Assembly: GCF_033115175.1 (NCBI RefSeq)
Contig: NC_084827.1
Span: 62,247,201 to 62,311,200, forward strand
Direction of reading: 5' to 3'
Origin: Lepus europaeus
Lineage: Eukaryota; Chordata; Mammalia; Lagomorpha; Leporidae
DNA: 64,000 nt
In this document: positions 23,100-57,395 of the stretch, one piece after another
Numbering within the stretch: the stretch's first letter is position 1
Layout: every line of letters starts with the position of its first letter
Made by a program: the position numbers and the translations under genes
Notes under the pieces: model-generated
Database searches by the model: none
What the model was told of the DNA's origin: nothing
What the model saw: the letters and a program-made list of their open reading frames with translations, nothing else

Positions 23100-23285
23100 T
23101 TTTTAAAGAAAGATTTGACAGGCAGAGTGACACCGAGACAGTCTCAAAGAGATCTTCCATCCACAGGTTCACCCTCCAAAGAGCCAACAGGCCAGGCCTC
23201 CCGTGTTGGGTAGCAGGGGCCCAAGCACTTGGGCCAGATTTTCTTTCAATCGATCGTTTCAGGCAGCACCTTGCGGGCACCTATA
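23100..23285 (-). mobile_element. CSINE, antisense, truncated
   Basis: AAAGAAAGATTTGACAGGC tail; similarity fades after GGGCCCAAGCACTTGGGCC. Confidence 0.75.
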
Positions 23286-23461
23286 CTGCACTGCAACTGT
23301 CAGCTTGGCCCATTCTGCCAACCGTTTTTGGCTCTATCCTTGCAACAGGCTTGCCAAGCGCTAGGGAGAGGGAGGTGAAAGGCAGCAGCTGGCCCAGTCT
23401 GAAATACACCGTCACACCTGGGGAAGCTGAGCACACCTGGGGAAGGTGCGCAGAGGGAGGC

Positions 23462-23482
23462 GGGGGGGGGGGGGGGGGGGGG
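23462..23482 (+). repeat. Poly-G run (21 G)
   Basis: Uninterrupted G run about 400 bases before the SFT2D3 CpG island. Confidence 0.95.
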
Positions 23483-23734
23483 TAGCACAGGCAGGTGCAT
23501 CTCCAGGGGGCTGCCCCGCAACAGATCGGGAACTGGCAGGATGCAGGCCAGCCCGTCGGGCGAGGACGAGTCGGAGACGAGAAAACGGAGGGGTAAACCC
23601 AACCACGACACCATCACAGGCCAGAATGCGAAACAGAACCATCAGACTGGTCGGGGTGAGGGTTAACCCGTCTATTCTACCAGCTTCCCCGTTAAAAAAA
23701 AAAAAAAAAAAAAAAGAGCCCTGAGGGTCTGAAC

Positions 23735-23740
23735 TTTATT
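23735..23740 (-). promoter_or_regulatory. AATAAA hexamer, candidate distal WDR33 poly(A) signal
   Basis: Read on the minus strand, AATAAAG is followed by about 20 bases and then a run of more than 20 T. This is a plausible signal with a U-rich downstream element. It lies upstream of the SFT2D3 promoter, so its use would place all of SFT2D3 inside an antisense WDR33 tail. Confidence 0.45.
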
Positions 23741-24085
23741 AAAAATCCACTTTTTAACTTTGCGGTGACTGCAATTAGCCAGCAAAGGTAAGAAACAAGA
23801 GTTTGTGTATTCTGACGCTGTCAAGACACATTCCCTCCAGCGCAGGGCGCCCTCGCCCCCACATTTTAGTGCTTATAGGGCTTATCTGGCACGTACGAAG
23901 TACGTGCGCCACACGGCGAACACAAAAGACACAGTCACTGGAAGAGTGACTACAAGGGGACTGGCAGCCTGGTAACGCGCGGCGACAGCTAACGTCCATC
24001 GAGAACCGGACTGAACGCTTTTCGCGCGGGCCACAGGCCCCGCCCCTTCCGCCAGGCCCGACCAACCGGCGCCCGAGGGTCCAAC

Positions 24086-24116
24086 CACTTCCGCCAGCGC
24101 CCGACAGCCGGAAGTG
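24086..24116 (+). promoter_or_regulatory. Paired ETS-like sites in SFT2D3 promoter
   Basis: CACTTCCG at 24086-24093 and CCGGAAGTG at 24108-24116 are opposed ETS core motifs 40-70 bases before the start codon. This arrangement is common in CpG-island promoters bound by GABPA and related factors. Binding is inferred from motif match only. Confidence 0.55.
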
Positions 24117-24150
24117 AGCCGCGGCCTTTCCCTCCTGTCAGCGCCCCGTC

Positions 24151-24162
24151 CAAGATGGCGGA
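24151..24162 (+). promoter_or_regulatory. YY1-like motif overlapping SFT2D3 start codon
   Basis: CAAGATGGCGGA contains the AANATGGCG core bound by YY1. In many mammalian genes this motif lies just downstream of the transcription start and doubles as the translation start, as here. Confidence 0.6.
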
Positions 24163-24805
24163 CCTCCACCGCCAGCTGCAGGAGTACCTGGCGCAGGGCA
24201 AAGCCGGCGGAACGGCGGCCGCCGAGCCGCTACTCGCCGCAGAGAAGGCGGAAGAGCCTGCGGCCGGGGGCGGGCCGGCGGGGGCGTGGCTGGGCCGCGC
24301 AGGCCTTCGTTGGACGTGGACGCGGAGCCCCGCGGAGCCGGCAGCGGGCCCGACGTGCCTGCCCACCGTGACTCGTGGGCAGCGGCTGGCGGCGGGCGGC
24401 GGGTGCCTGCTGCTGGCCGCGCTCTGCTTCGGCCTGGCCGCGCTCTACGCGCCCGTGCTGCTGCTGCGCGCGCGCAAGTTCGCGCTGCTCTGGTCGCTGG
24501 GCTCGGCGCTGGCGCTGGCCGGCGGCGCGCTGTTGCGGGGCGGCGCGGCGTGCGGGCGCCTGCTGCGGGGCGAGGAGACGCCGTCGCGGCCCACGCTGCT
24601 CTACGTGGCCGCGCTGGGCGCCACGCTGTACGCGGCGCTGGGGCTGCGCAGCACGGTGCTCACAGCGCTGGGCGCCTGCGCGCAGGTGGCCGCGCTGTTG
24701 GCCGCGCTGCTGGGCCTGATGCCCTGGGGTAGCGGCGCCGCGCTGCGGCTCGCGCTGGGCCGCCTGGGCCGCGGCGCCGGCCTGCCCAAGACGCTGCCGG
24801 TGTGA
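24155..24805 (+). CDS. SFT2D3: SFT2 domain-containing protein 3, intact single exon
   Basis: A 216-codon frame, uninterrupted and very GC-rich. The ATG at 24155 lies in a good start context (CAAGATGG) inside the CpG-island promoter, and the stop is TGA. Residues 1-75 are a soluble Ala/Gly/Pro-rich N-terminus. Four hydrophobic segments follow at about residues 78-104, 108-127, 147-163 and 166-189, with a basic tail ending PKTLPV. This is the four-helix SFT2/Got1-like fold, whose yeast members act in vesicle traffic between endosomes and Golgi. The vertebrate SFT2D3 gene is known to be intronless and next to WDR33, and both hold here. The length matches the human protein (about 215 residues). 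I identify it from the membrane pattern, single-exon structure and synteny. The function of SFT2D3 itself is inferred from the family. Confidence 0.93.
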   Translation: MADLHRQLQEYLAQGKAGGTAAAEPLLAAEKAEEPAAGGGPAGAWLGRAGLRWTWTRSPAEPAAGPTCLPTVTRGQRLAAGGGCLLLAALCFGLAALYAPVLLLRARKFALLWSLGSALALAGGALLRGGAACGRLLRGEETPSRPTLLYVAALGATLYAALGLRSTVLTALGACAQVAALLAALLGLMPWGSGAALRLALGRLGRGAGLPKTLPV

Positions 24806-25554
24806 GAGAGCGGGGCCGCGCCGTCGAGGGAGGACGCGGAGCCAGCAGCGGGCCGAAGACTGTGCCGTAGGCTCCGGGACTGGACGCCCGGACCCGGCTG
24901 GAGGCTCGGCGCTGACCGTCGAGCGGCTATCACGAACTGAGACTTCGAGCGTTTCGGCGTTTTGTGCTGCACTCCGAAACCTGCGTTCTGGAAACGCCAG
25001 ATTTTTGCCACATACTGTGAAACGGCTGTTAGTTACTTCTGCATTAGCTATGGTTTTAGACTCACCTGGGTTAAAAAAAATTTATGGTTCTTTGAATTAG
25101 ATGTTTTTGTGATTTTTCTCAGTTTTTTTTACCTTTTGTCTTTTAAAAAATCCAATGGGCTTTGTATTTTAGCCCCAAAACCTTCTTGGTTTTGTTTTTG
25201 CTATAACGTTAGACTTGGGAATTATTTACTATGCTGTGCAAATGAATCCGGAGGGTATCGGATTAAACGTTAGATTTAGCCTCTGGCATTAAAATTCTTA
25301 AAATCGTTTACCTCGATTTTTGGTCAGTTACAGAAATTGTAAATATGGTACCTGATAACATGGAAAATTAGTTCCTAATAAGCGATGAACGCAATGAACC
25401 AAAAGAAAAAATTTCTGTTCTGAGAGGCGTGGTATTGGCTAAAGTACATGGAAATGCTTGCAGATGCTACTGCAGAACGGGGCATAGGGAATCCTGGGAG
25501 AATTCCGTGTTTTATGGAAACAGTTTCTCCAAGCTCTGATGATCATTTCCAAAT

Positions 25555-25560
25555 TTTATT
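25555..25560 (-). promoter_or_regulatory. AATAAA hexamer, candidate proximal WDR33 poly(A) signal
   Basis: Minus-strand canonical hexamer 2.9 kb after the WDR33 stop, inside the presumed SFT2D3 3' UTR on the other strand. Confidence 0.3.
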
Positions 25561-26466
25561 GTCTGCTTTTTAAACCATTGTGTACAATTTGCAGACGGAT
25601 TCATATGCAATAGAAGATGCTTTTCCTAATTGCGAATTTCCTTGAGTTGAAGTTCAAGCGTTTACTTTTACCTACCTTAATTCATGGCCAGAGAAACGTG
25701 GGTGGGCCCAATATCCTAATGAGTCCAGAAGACGACATGCTTTTTGTCAGTAGCTGTTAACTAGTAAGTGAGACGTATTTTTAGTATGTGAGAGTGCGGA
25801 GACGGTGGTTCTGAATTGCCTGAAGAGCCAGGCCTCAGGTCAGGGGCTGGGAGGGTGGGCAGAGAGGGGTCCATGTCCAGGGTTCACAACCATTCTGGCA
25901 TTGACTTAAACAATTTGAAAGTCATTTTCTAGCACTGTGTGCCTGTGTTGCCTTAGGAGGGTGTCTGTTGGGTGCAATAGGACACTACCCTTTCCTCCAA
26001 CCTTAAAATAGAAGTTTTCTAGGTCCTGATCCATGCCGCAAGCCCTCCGCCAAGAACTGACTTACGTTGGTGGCAGCATCCACACTGTGGGTTTGCAGAC
26101 TCATCACCAGTATTCGCTCAGCGTACTGCCTGTTCGCCCCTCGGTGAAGAGGATTCCCTACCTCAGGGCAGGTAAATGCAGTGTTTTCCTGGAGAAAAAT
26201 TTTAATTGGAAGGCTTTGTGCCATTGGCTGGCTGCTCTTTGTGGGCCCTTGGATTTTCTGCTCTAGTTAAAAATTTCTCTGGAGTTTACATGGCTGAAGA
26301 TGTCAGTGTTGGACACATTTTTATGTTAATGATATTGTTTCCTAAATCCAGATTTTAACTGTTTCCAATGTTTTTCCAAGAAATGTTCAAAAATTCGAAG
26401 GACGGTGTCTTCTATGTATTTCAACAGTGATGTTTTAAAATGCCATATATATATTCATGTTCTAAG

Positions 26467-26472
26467 AATAAA
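26467..26472 (+). promoter_or_regulatory. AATAAA polyadenylation signal, candidate for SFT2D3
   Basis: Canonical hexamer about 1.66 kb after the stop codon, followed within 60 bases by T-rich sequence. Confidence 0.5.
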
Positions 26473-26573
26473 TGTATGAGATTTCTGTTTTCTCTAAAGT
26501 GAATTCATTCTCCAAGTGTGATTTGGTTATCCGCTTACTGATGCACTGTTTTAAAGTTAAAGTCTAAAATATT

Positions 26574-26579
26574 AATAAA
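26574..26579 (+). promoter_or_regulatory. AATAAA polyadenylation signal, second candidate for SFT2D3
   Basis: Canonical hexamer about 100 bases beyond the first candidate. Which is used cannot be told from sequence. Confidence 0.4.
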
Positions 26580-26609
26580 ATTCTTCCCACATTCACCTCA
26601 GGAAAAAAA

Positions 26610-27100
26610 GCATGACTGCCATATGGGTTTGGTCTGGTGTCTGGCTTCCTTTTTAGCTTCTTGGGATTTGACTACAGTTTCTCTAAACATCTCTCCTGCA
26701 GGGCAGGTGTGGCACACCCATTACCCCAAAGCACTATTGGAGTCACCTCAGCATGTGCTCAGAGGAGGTGCTGACAGTCAGGTGTTTTCCATTTCAAAGT
26801 GAAATTGAAAAAAACTCACCTGGAGTCTCTAGTGTCTAACATCTCAGAAAACAGTGTAGCGGGTTGACATTTTCTTACTCCACAGAATAAAAACTGATGC
26901 AATTTTTTTACATTAATCTAGAACCAGAGAAGAGGTTTTTATGTACCAGCTAACTACTACATCAATATCCCTTTTCTAAGCAACCACTGAAGACTTCGAG
27001 CACAACTACATTTGCCAAGTAAACTCTGACATCAAACTGAAGCTGGCAATGTGATGAAATGTCAGGGTCCACCCGACTGTCCCTTTAATAAGAAAAGCCA
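26610..27100. other. Gap between SFT2D3 end and first SINE
   Basis: AT-rich single-copy sequence, possibly part of the WDR33 3' UTR on the minus strand. No frame of note. Confidence 0.5.
27084..27089 (-). promoter_or_regulatory. ATTAAA hexamer, candidate WDR33 poly(A) signal
   Basis: Minus-strand variant hexamer about 1.4 kb after the WDR33 stop. It is the only common signal that would end WDR33 before the SFT2D3 3' end. Confidence 0.25.
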
Positions 27101-27103
27101 CCT

Positions 27104-27421
27104 TGGGGCTGGCGTGGTATGGTAGGTGAGCCCATTTGTGATGCTGGCATCCCATACCAGAGTGCAGCTGGAAGTCCCAGCTGCTGTATCCCAGCTGTTC
27201 TTCCAATCCAGCTTTCTGCTAATGTGCCTGGAAAGGCAATGGATGATGGCCCAAGTACTTCCCCTGCTACCCACGTGGGAGACCAGGAAGGAGCTGTTGG
27301 CTTTGGCCTGGCTCAGACCTGGCTGTTGTGGCCATTTGGGGAGTGAACCAACAGATACCTCTCTCCCCCTCTCTCTACCCCCTTCTTCCTCCGTTGCTCT
27401 ACCTTTCAAATAAATAAGTCT
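27104..27421 (+). mobile_element. CSINE
   Basis: TGGGGCTGGCGTGGTATGGT start to CAAATAAATAAGTC tail, directly followed by an inverted young copy. Confidence 0.92.
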
Positions 27422-27733
27422 TTTTTTTTTTTTTTTTGACAGAGTGGACAGTGAGAAAAGGTCTTCCTTTTCCATTGGTTCACCTCCCAATGGCCGCTGC
27501 GGCCAGCACACTGCGCTGATCCGATGGCAGGAGCCAGGTGCTATCCTGGTCTCCCATGGGGTGCAGGGCCCAAGGACTTGGGCCATCTTCCACTGCACTC
27601 CTGGGCCACAGCAGAGAGCTGGCCTGGAAGAGGGGCAACTGGGACAGAATCTGGTGCCCCAACCGGGACTAGAACCTGGTGTGCTGGCGCCGCAAGGCGG
27701 AGGATTAGCCTACTGAGCCACAGCACCGGCCCT
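27422..27733 (-). mobile_element. Young CSINE, antisense, inserted in the tail of its neighbour
   Basis: T run then GACAGAGTGGACAGTGAG, to GCCACAGCACCGGCCC. Together with the copy at 27104 it forms an inverted pair able to fold in RNA. Confidence 0.93.
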
Positions 27734-28470
27734 TAATTTCTCTCTTAAACCCAGTTCCTCTCCATCAAAACAAGGCGATTCAAATCTAAAGTGGATTGCC
27801 ATGAGACCCCCCCAGAAAAGGTGTGTGTAAGATTCCATCCACAGGTCTAAAGCCTGGAACCTGCTTCAGAACACACTAGCGTCATTTTAGAGCTTTCCTC
27901 ACTCAACAAAACCAGTGTGACAGCACGTGGGTTCACAGAGACCTGGGGCTCCCATCAAGTATGCTCGTGAACATCAGTGACAACGCCCGCCCCCCGCAGA
28001 TCTAGGCAACGCCATCTGAGAACCAAGGGTTCCTTAAGGCAAACACTTCACAACTAGTTGTTTTCTGTTAATTCTTGCGTTAAGTCACATTCTGTATTCA
28101 TACAAAAACAACTTAATGTTTTTCTCTGACAAACTGTACATATAGAAATAAATTTCCAATTGGACATGAATTTAAATTTGTGGAGGTGCTCCATGTCTCA
28201 TGACACTAAGGGAAAGAAAAAAAAAAAGATTCCAGCTTTTATCTTCACAAAACAACATGGGGGTTAGGGAGAGGAGGGTGGACAGGACCAGACGGGGCCA
28301 GCTACTCGGGAGCCGGCAGCAGTCTCTCCATCTTGAAGACGTCTTTAGGGGCTCCTGGGATGCAGCTGCCCCAGAGAAGAGTTCGGGACTACACTGGTGC
28401 AGGCTTGGTGGAGTCCACCAGAAGTTCTTAACAACTGTCCAGGCGGGCCTGGGGCACGCGGCGCCGACTC

Positions 28471-52246
<23,776 letters not shown>

Positions 52247-52258
52247 GTCCCCAGTTTT

Positions 52259-52602
52259 TTTGTTTTTTTTGACAGGCAGAGTGGACAGTGAGAGAGAGAG
52301 ACAGAAAGAAAGGTCTTCCTTTGCTGTTGGTTCACCCTCCAATGGCCGCCGCGGCCAGCACGCTGTGGCTAGCGCACCGCGCTGATCCAAAGGCAGGAGC
52401 CAGGTGCTTCTCCTGGTCTCCTATGGGGTGCAGGGCCCAAGCACTTGGGCCATCCTCCACTGCACTCCCGGGCCACAGCAGAGAGCTGGCCTAGAAGAGG
52501 GGCAACCGGGACAGAATCCGGTGCCCCGACCGGGACTAGAACCTGGTGTGCCGGCGCCGCAAGGCGGAGGATTAGCCTGTTGAGCCACGGCGGCGGCCTA
52601 AC
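52259..52602 (-). mobile_element. Young CSINE, antisense, with target duplication
   Basis: T run then GACAGGCAGAGTGGACAGTG, to GCCACGGCGGCGGCC. Direct repeats GTCCCCAGTTTT at 52247-52258 and 52603-52614. Confidence 0.95.
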
Positions 52603-52790
52603 GTCCCCAGTTTTAACACATGGAAACCACGTCTGCCCAAAAGGATTTGTCTGCAAGAATGTCTACTAGTGCAGTTTATTTATGCAATGCAAATGTATTT
52701 TTAAAAATACTGGAATTTGACATATGTACTCAATGAAAAATGTTGTACTTTTTATAAATAAACATATAGATGATTTAATAACATGATCAA

Positions 52791-53115
52791 GGGACCAGTT
52801 CTGTGGTGTGGCAGGTAAAAATCCACTGCCTGCAGTGCCAGCATTCCATATGGGCACCAATTCGAGTTCTGGCTGTGCCACTTCTGATCTGGATCTCTGC
52901 TATGGCCTAGGAAAGCAGTAGACGATGGCCCAAGTGCTTGGGTTTTTGCACCCATGTGGGAGACCTGGAAGAAACTCCTGACTCCTGGCTTTGGATCAGC
53001 CCAGCTCCGACCATTGTGGCCATTTCAGGGGTGAACCAGCAGATGGAAGACTTTCTCTCTTCCTCTGCCTCTCTATAATTCTGCCTTTCAAATAAATAAA
53101 TAAATCTTCAAAAAA
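52791..53115 (+). mobile_element. CSINE, first of nine same-orientation copies
   Basis: GGGACCAGTTCTGTGGTGTG start to CAAATAAATAAATAAATC tail. Confidence 0.92.
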
Positions 53116-53447
53116 ATGATTAAAGTATCCATATTAAGATTTTCTTAAAAAAAAACAATTAGTCTATATCAACATTGTAGGAAATAAAGAAATCAGCAAA
53201 ATGAATGACTGTGTGTGCATTTTTATATAAAGAAAAAGGCAACAGCTTATACACGAACCTGTTAAGAGAAGCAACAGTAAGTTGAAGGGAGGTGGGGGTG
53301 GAAATTCTCATTTCCCTATGTTTTTACATTTTATAAAATGAACATATTTTTTAACTGCCATCTAAGGGTGAGAAAGGAAAAGGTTTTGCTGTTGCTTTGT
53401 CTTTTAAGAAAAATCAACTGAAGACAGAAAAATTGAAATAGAAACAT

Positions 53448-53775
53448 AATTCAGGTGCAGGCATGTAGACTAGCAATTAAGAGATCTACATCCCATACTG
53501 GAGTACCTGGGTTGGAGTACTGGCTATGGTTCCCAGTTCCATTTCCTGCTAATGCAGACCCTGGGAGGCAGCAGATGATAACTCAAGTGTTTGGGTCTCT
53601 GCCACCCATGTGGGACACCAGGGTGCATTTCACACTCTAGGCTTCAGCTTGAAGTCCTGGGGTTCATCCCCAGCCACTGCAGGCATTTAGGGAGTAAAAC
53701 CAGCATATGGGAGTGCTCTTGTTCTCTCTCTCTCTCTCTCCCCCTCCCTCCCTCCCACAAATTAGTTTTTTTTAA
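53448..53775 (+). mobile_element. CSINE, old
   Basis: TTCAGGTGCAGGCATGTAG start; the CT tract is followed by CAAATTAGTTTTT. Confidence 0.85.
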
Positions 53776-53892
53776 AAAAGAAAACTAATTCAGTTTCCAT
53801 AAGCCTTCCTTAAGCAATTTTAATGTTATGAAGGATTTGACCCTAAAAAGATGCAGTCAGCAAATTTTAAAACCTTACAAGTCACTATAATC

Positions 53893-54225
53893 GGGGCTGG
53901 CGCCGTGGTTCACTTGGTTAATCCTCCACCTTCGGCTATGGTATCCCATATGGGCGCCGGTTCTAGGCCCGGTTGCTCCTCTTCCAGTGCAGCTCTCTGC
54001 TGTGGCCCGGGAGGGCAGTGGAGGATGGCCCAAGTGCTTGGGCCCCTGCACCTGCATGGGAGACCAGGAAGAAGCACCTGGCCCCTGGCTTCAGACTGGT
54101 GCAGTGCCGGCCATGGTGGCCATTTGGGGAGTGAACCAACGGAAGGAAGACCTTTCTCTCTCTCTCTCTCTGTCTATAACTCTGTCAAATAAAAAAAAAA
54201 ATTTTTTTTTTTTTAATTTTAAAAA
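53893..54225 (+). mobile_element. CSINE
   Basis: GGGGCTGGCGCCGTGGTTCA start to GTCAAATAAAAAAAAAA tail. Confidence 0.93.
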
Positions 54226-54250
54226 GTCACTGTAATCAAAAGATAAGGAT

Positions 54251-54590
54251 TGGGGCAGGTTCTGTGGTGCAGTAGGTTAATCCACCACCTGTGGCGTCAG
54301 CATCCCATATAGGCACCGGATCTAGTCCCGGCTGCCCCTCTTCCAATCCAGTTCTCTGCTATGGCCTGGGAAAGCAGTAGAAGATGGCCCAAGTGCTTGG
54401 GCCAATGCACCTGCATAGGAGACTGGGAAGAAACACTTGGCTCCTGGCTTTGGATCAGCACAGCTTCAACCGTTGCAGCCATCTGGGGAGTGAACCAACG
54501 GAAGGAAGAACTTTCTCTCTGTCTCTCCCTCTCACTGTCTGTAACTCTACCTCTCAAATAAATAAAATCTTTTAAAAATAAAAAAAGATA
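54251..54590 (+). mobile_element. CSINE
   Basis: TGGGGCAGGTTCTGTGGTGC start to CAAATAAATAAAATC tail. Confidence 0.93.
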
Positions 54591-54631
54591 AGGATTACAT
54601 ATTACTGTGTATGAATTTTAACCAGTGGAGG

Positions 54632-54935
54632 GGCTGGCACTGTGGCACAATGGGTTAAGCCACTGCCTGCAACACCAGCATATCAGAGGGCCAGTTCTGG
54701 ATGTTCTGCTTCTGATCCATTTTGCTGCTAACGAACCAGTGGAAGGAGCAGATGGCCTAAGTATTTGGGATCCTGCCACCCATGTGGGAGACTTGAAGGG
54801 AGTGCCTGGTTCAGCCTCAGCCTTGTGGCCATTTGGGGAATGAACCAATGGATAGACGATTTCTCTCTCTCTCTCTCTGCTATTCTGCCTTTCAACTAAA
54901 TAAATCTTTTTATTTTAATAAAAAAAAAATTTAAG
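54632..54935 (+). mobile_element. CSINE
   Basis: GGGGCTGGCACTGTGGCACA start to CAACTAAATAAATC tail. A bare 3' end of another copy follows at about 54950-55000. Confidence 0.92.
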
Positions 54936-55002
54936 CAGCAGAGTCTTAGAATGGTGGATCTCTCACTCTGCCTTTCAAACAAACAAATCTCTTAAAACTT
55001 GG

Positions 55003-55330
55003 AGGGCTGCAGCTATGGAGTAGTGGATAAAAGCTGCAGCCTGTAGCGCTGGCATCCTATATGAGCACTGGTTGAAGACCTGGCTGCTCCACTTCCGATC
55101 CAGCTCTCTGCTATGGCCTGGGAAAGCAGTAGAAGATGGCCCAAATCCTTGGGCCCCTACATTCTCATGGGAAGAGGATGTAGCTCCTGGCTCGGGGCTT
55201 CAGATCAGCTCAGCTCCGGCTGTTGCAGCCACTTGGGGAGTAAACCAGTGGATGGAAGACCTCTCTCTTCTTTGCCCCTGCCTCTCTGTAATTCTGCCTT
55301 TCAAATAAATAAATCTTTAAAATAAATAAA
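55003..55330 (+). mobile_element. CSINE
   Basis: GGGCTGCAGCTATGGAGTAG start to CAAATAAATAAATC tail. Confidence 0.92.
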
Positions 55331-55336
55331 TAAATG

Positions 55337-55632
55337 TGGAGGACAGTGTCATGGTGCAGTGGGTTAATCTACTAGTATCCCATATCAGAGCAGTGGTTCA
55401 AGTCCTAGCTACTTTGTTTCCTGTCCAACTCCCTGCTAATGCGCCTTGGAAAGCAGGGAGAATTCTCAAGTTGGCCTTGCCACCCACATGGGAGAGAGAG
55501 TTCCAGGCTCCTGGCTTCAGCCAGGCCCAGCCCTGGCTTTTGCAGCCACTTGGGGAGTGAAACAGCAGCAGAAAGAAGACGTCTTTCCCTCTGTCTCTGT
55601 CACTCAGCCTTTCAAATAAATAAATCCTTAAA
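55337..55632 (+). mobile_element. CSINE
   Basis: GGAGGACAGTGTCATGGTGC start to CAAATAAATAAATCC tail. Confidence 0.92.
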
Positions 55633-56021
55633 AAGAACAGAAATTTTAGCCATTCAAATTTGAGCTTATGGAACGTGCATGAAAAAACACTTTCAAATTA
55701 CAATGCCCTATGCTAAAAAAAAATTCTTAGGCACTATTACTACTCTCATCTTTTCTAGGGAAATTTTATTACCTAAAAAAGCATATCTACTTAAAGATAG
55801 AGTTTATTTTAAAGGAGTATCTGTAAAATTAGAACGCTATCAACCCATTAAAAAAGAATAAAATATACTTCAGCTGCTTTAATTTGGTTTTCTGGAGTTC
55901 CCTAAAGTTTATTTCAGGTAAAATTTTCCATACGCATTCACAGCATGAATATATACCAAATCCATTGCTACTAATCCTGTAATAATATTTTACTGGTCAC
56001 TGTTGTAGCAAACACATTCAA

Positions 56022-56160
56022 CTAAAACAGTAAAGTTCATGGGAAAATGGAATTGAAAGAAGGTCCCTTTGGTGGAAAAAAATCTGAAATCCATTAATAG
56101 TTTTTCCATAATATGCATTTTTCATGAACTTTCTAAAGTGCCCTTATATGTATGGTACTA
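56022..56160. mobile_element. Short inverted-repeat (MITE-like) element
   Basis: AAAGTTCATGGGAAAAT near 56035 and ATTTTTCATGAACTTT near 56120-56140 are inverted copies of each other around about 90 bases. A related sequence occurs near 9.93-10.03 kb, so this is a dispersed short element. Confidence 0.4.
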
Positions 56161-56512
56161 TTCTAAGGGAAGTCAGAAAGCATCATCTTCCATATGAGCA
56201 GACATTTTACTATAGAGCAGACGGCTAAAGAACTTGCTCAGAATCCTACAGTTGCTCTGTGGCTGAACAGAGATGTGAATGCAAGAAGCACAGCTCAGGA
56301 CTGCACCACACTCCCAGCTTTAAAGAGAACAAGAAGGGGAAAGCACAATGATGTGTACCTTCTTCTTTGCTCCTGTGTGTATAAAGACTCCTGGTGGGTG
56401 GTATTTGCAGACAGGAAACTGAGACAGAGAAAAACTATCCATTATTTTAGCCGAAATTATACTATCTTGAACTGTATGAGGTACTAGCTACTTTTAAAAA
56501 AAATTAAATACA

Positions 56513-56845
56513 GGGCCTGGCATTGTGTTGCTGCAACAGGTTAAGCTCCTGCTTAGGCCACCTGCATCACACAGCACGTATCACAACGCTGCTGGTTCGA
56601 GTTCTGACACCTCCACTTTGACACAACTTCCTTCTAATGAGCACCCTGGAAGGCAACAGGTAATAGCTCAAGTACTTGGGTTCCTACCACTCACGAGGAG
56701 AAGCAAATATGAGTTCCTGGCTCCCAGCTTTGGCCTGGTCTAGCCTTGGGCTGTTGTAAGCATTTAGGGAATAAACCAGCAGATGGAAGACCTCTCACCA
56801 CCTCCTTTGACCTTTGCCCTTCAAATAAAATAGTTTTTAAAATTA
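56513..56845 (+). mobile_element. CSINE, old
   Basis: GGGCCTGGCATTGTGTTGCT start to CAAATAAAATAG tail. Confidence 0.88.
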
Positions 56846-56922
56846 AGTACAAATGCTGCCTAAGAAAATAGGTGCAAAAAAGTGTGTGCAGCATGTTAAC
56901 ATCTGTGACTTTTAAAAGGTAC

Positions 56923-56939
56923 ACACACACACACACACA
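56923..56939 (+). repeat. (AC)n microsatellite
   Basis: Short CA repeat just beyond a SINE, in the WDR33 intron. Confidence 0.9.
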
Positions 56940-57059
56940 GCACAAACATTCATTTGCTCAAAACCACATCAGATGTTTCTGAAAGCACACCTATCAGTGT
57001 GGTCTTAACTTCCTCCAAGGAAGTGACTAGGGAGCTGGAGAATGTGGGAAAGGCGACTT

Positions 57060-57395
57060 CTCGCTACACAGACTGAGCACACCTACTATGAAAATTCCAT
57101 ACCCGAAACTTTGTGAACACTGATACCATGGCACAAATGGAAAATCTCACATCACAAAACTTCATTTCATGTACAAAATTGTTAAAAAACACTGTGTAAA
57201 ATTACCTTCAGGCTATTTATACAAGGCATATAGACAACATAAATGAATTTCATGTTTACACTTAGGTCCTATGCCTGAGATAGCTTGTCATGTATATGAA
57301 AATATTCTAAAATCTGGAGAATTCTAAAATCCAAAACACTTCTGGTCCCAAGCATTTCAGATATGGAATAGTCAACCTCATAGTGTTATGCAGTT
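57060..57395 (-). mobile_element. DNA transposon relic, Tigger-like
   Basis: CTTCTGGTCCCAAGCATTTC, ATACAAGGCATATAGACAAC and AATTACCTTCAGGCTATTT match a widespread palindromic-ended mammalian DNA transposon. I am unsure of the exact family name. Confidence 0.4.

Larger units (their letters stand above)
23860..24960. promoter_or_regulatory. CpG island covering SFT2D3 promoter and coding exon
   Basis: CpG dinucleotides are dense from about 23.86 kb through the SFT2D3 frame to about 24.96 kb, in sharp contrast with both flanks. No TATA box is seen upstream of the start codon, which is typical of a broadly expressed housekeeping gene with dispersed initiation. Confidence 0.85.
24806..26600 (+). 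other. SFT2D3: SFT2D3 3' untranslated region (inferred)
   Basis: This stretch follows the SFT2D3 stop, carries no SINE insertion although the neighbourhood is saturated with them, and becomes AT-rich after 24.96 kb. Small frames here show no recognisable protein. The extent is inferred from polyadenylation hexamers at 26467 and 26574. Confidence 0.6.
23735..28470 (-). other. WDR33: WDR33 3' untranslated region, maximum extent (inferred)
   Basis: Downstream of the WDR33 stop the sequence is SINE-free for about 740 bases (28.47-27.73 kb), then two SINEs follow, then SFT2D3 on the other strand. Minus-strand AATAAA hexamers occur only at 25560-25555 and 23740-23735; a variant ATTAAA lies at 27089-27084. 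The extent is therefore uncertain. I recall the human WDR33 mRNA as much longer than its coding part, which favours a distal site. Confidence 0.4.

Noticed and set aside
24286-24732. Overlapping frames in SFT2D3 on the plus strand
   Set aside because: Arg/Ala/Gly-rich shadows of the SFT2D3 frame. Only the frame at 24155 gives the four-helix membrane pattern.
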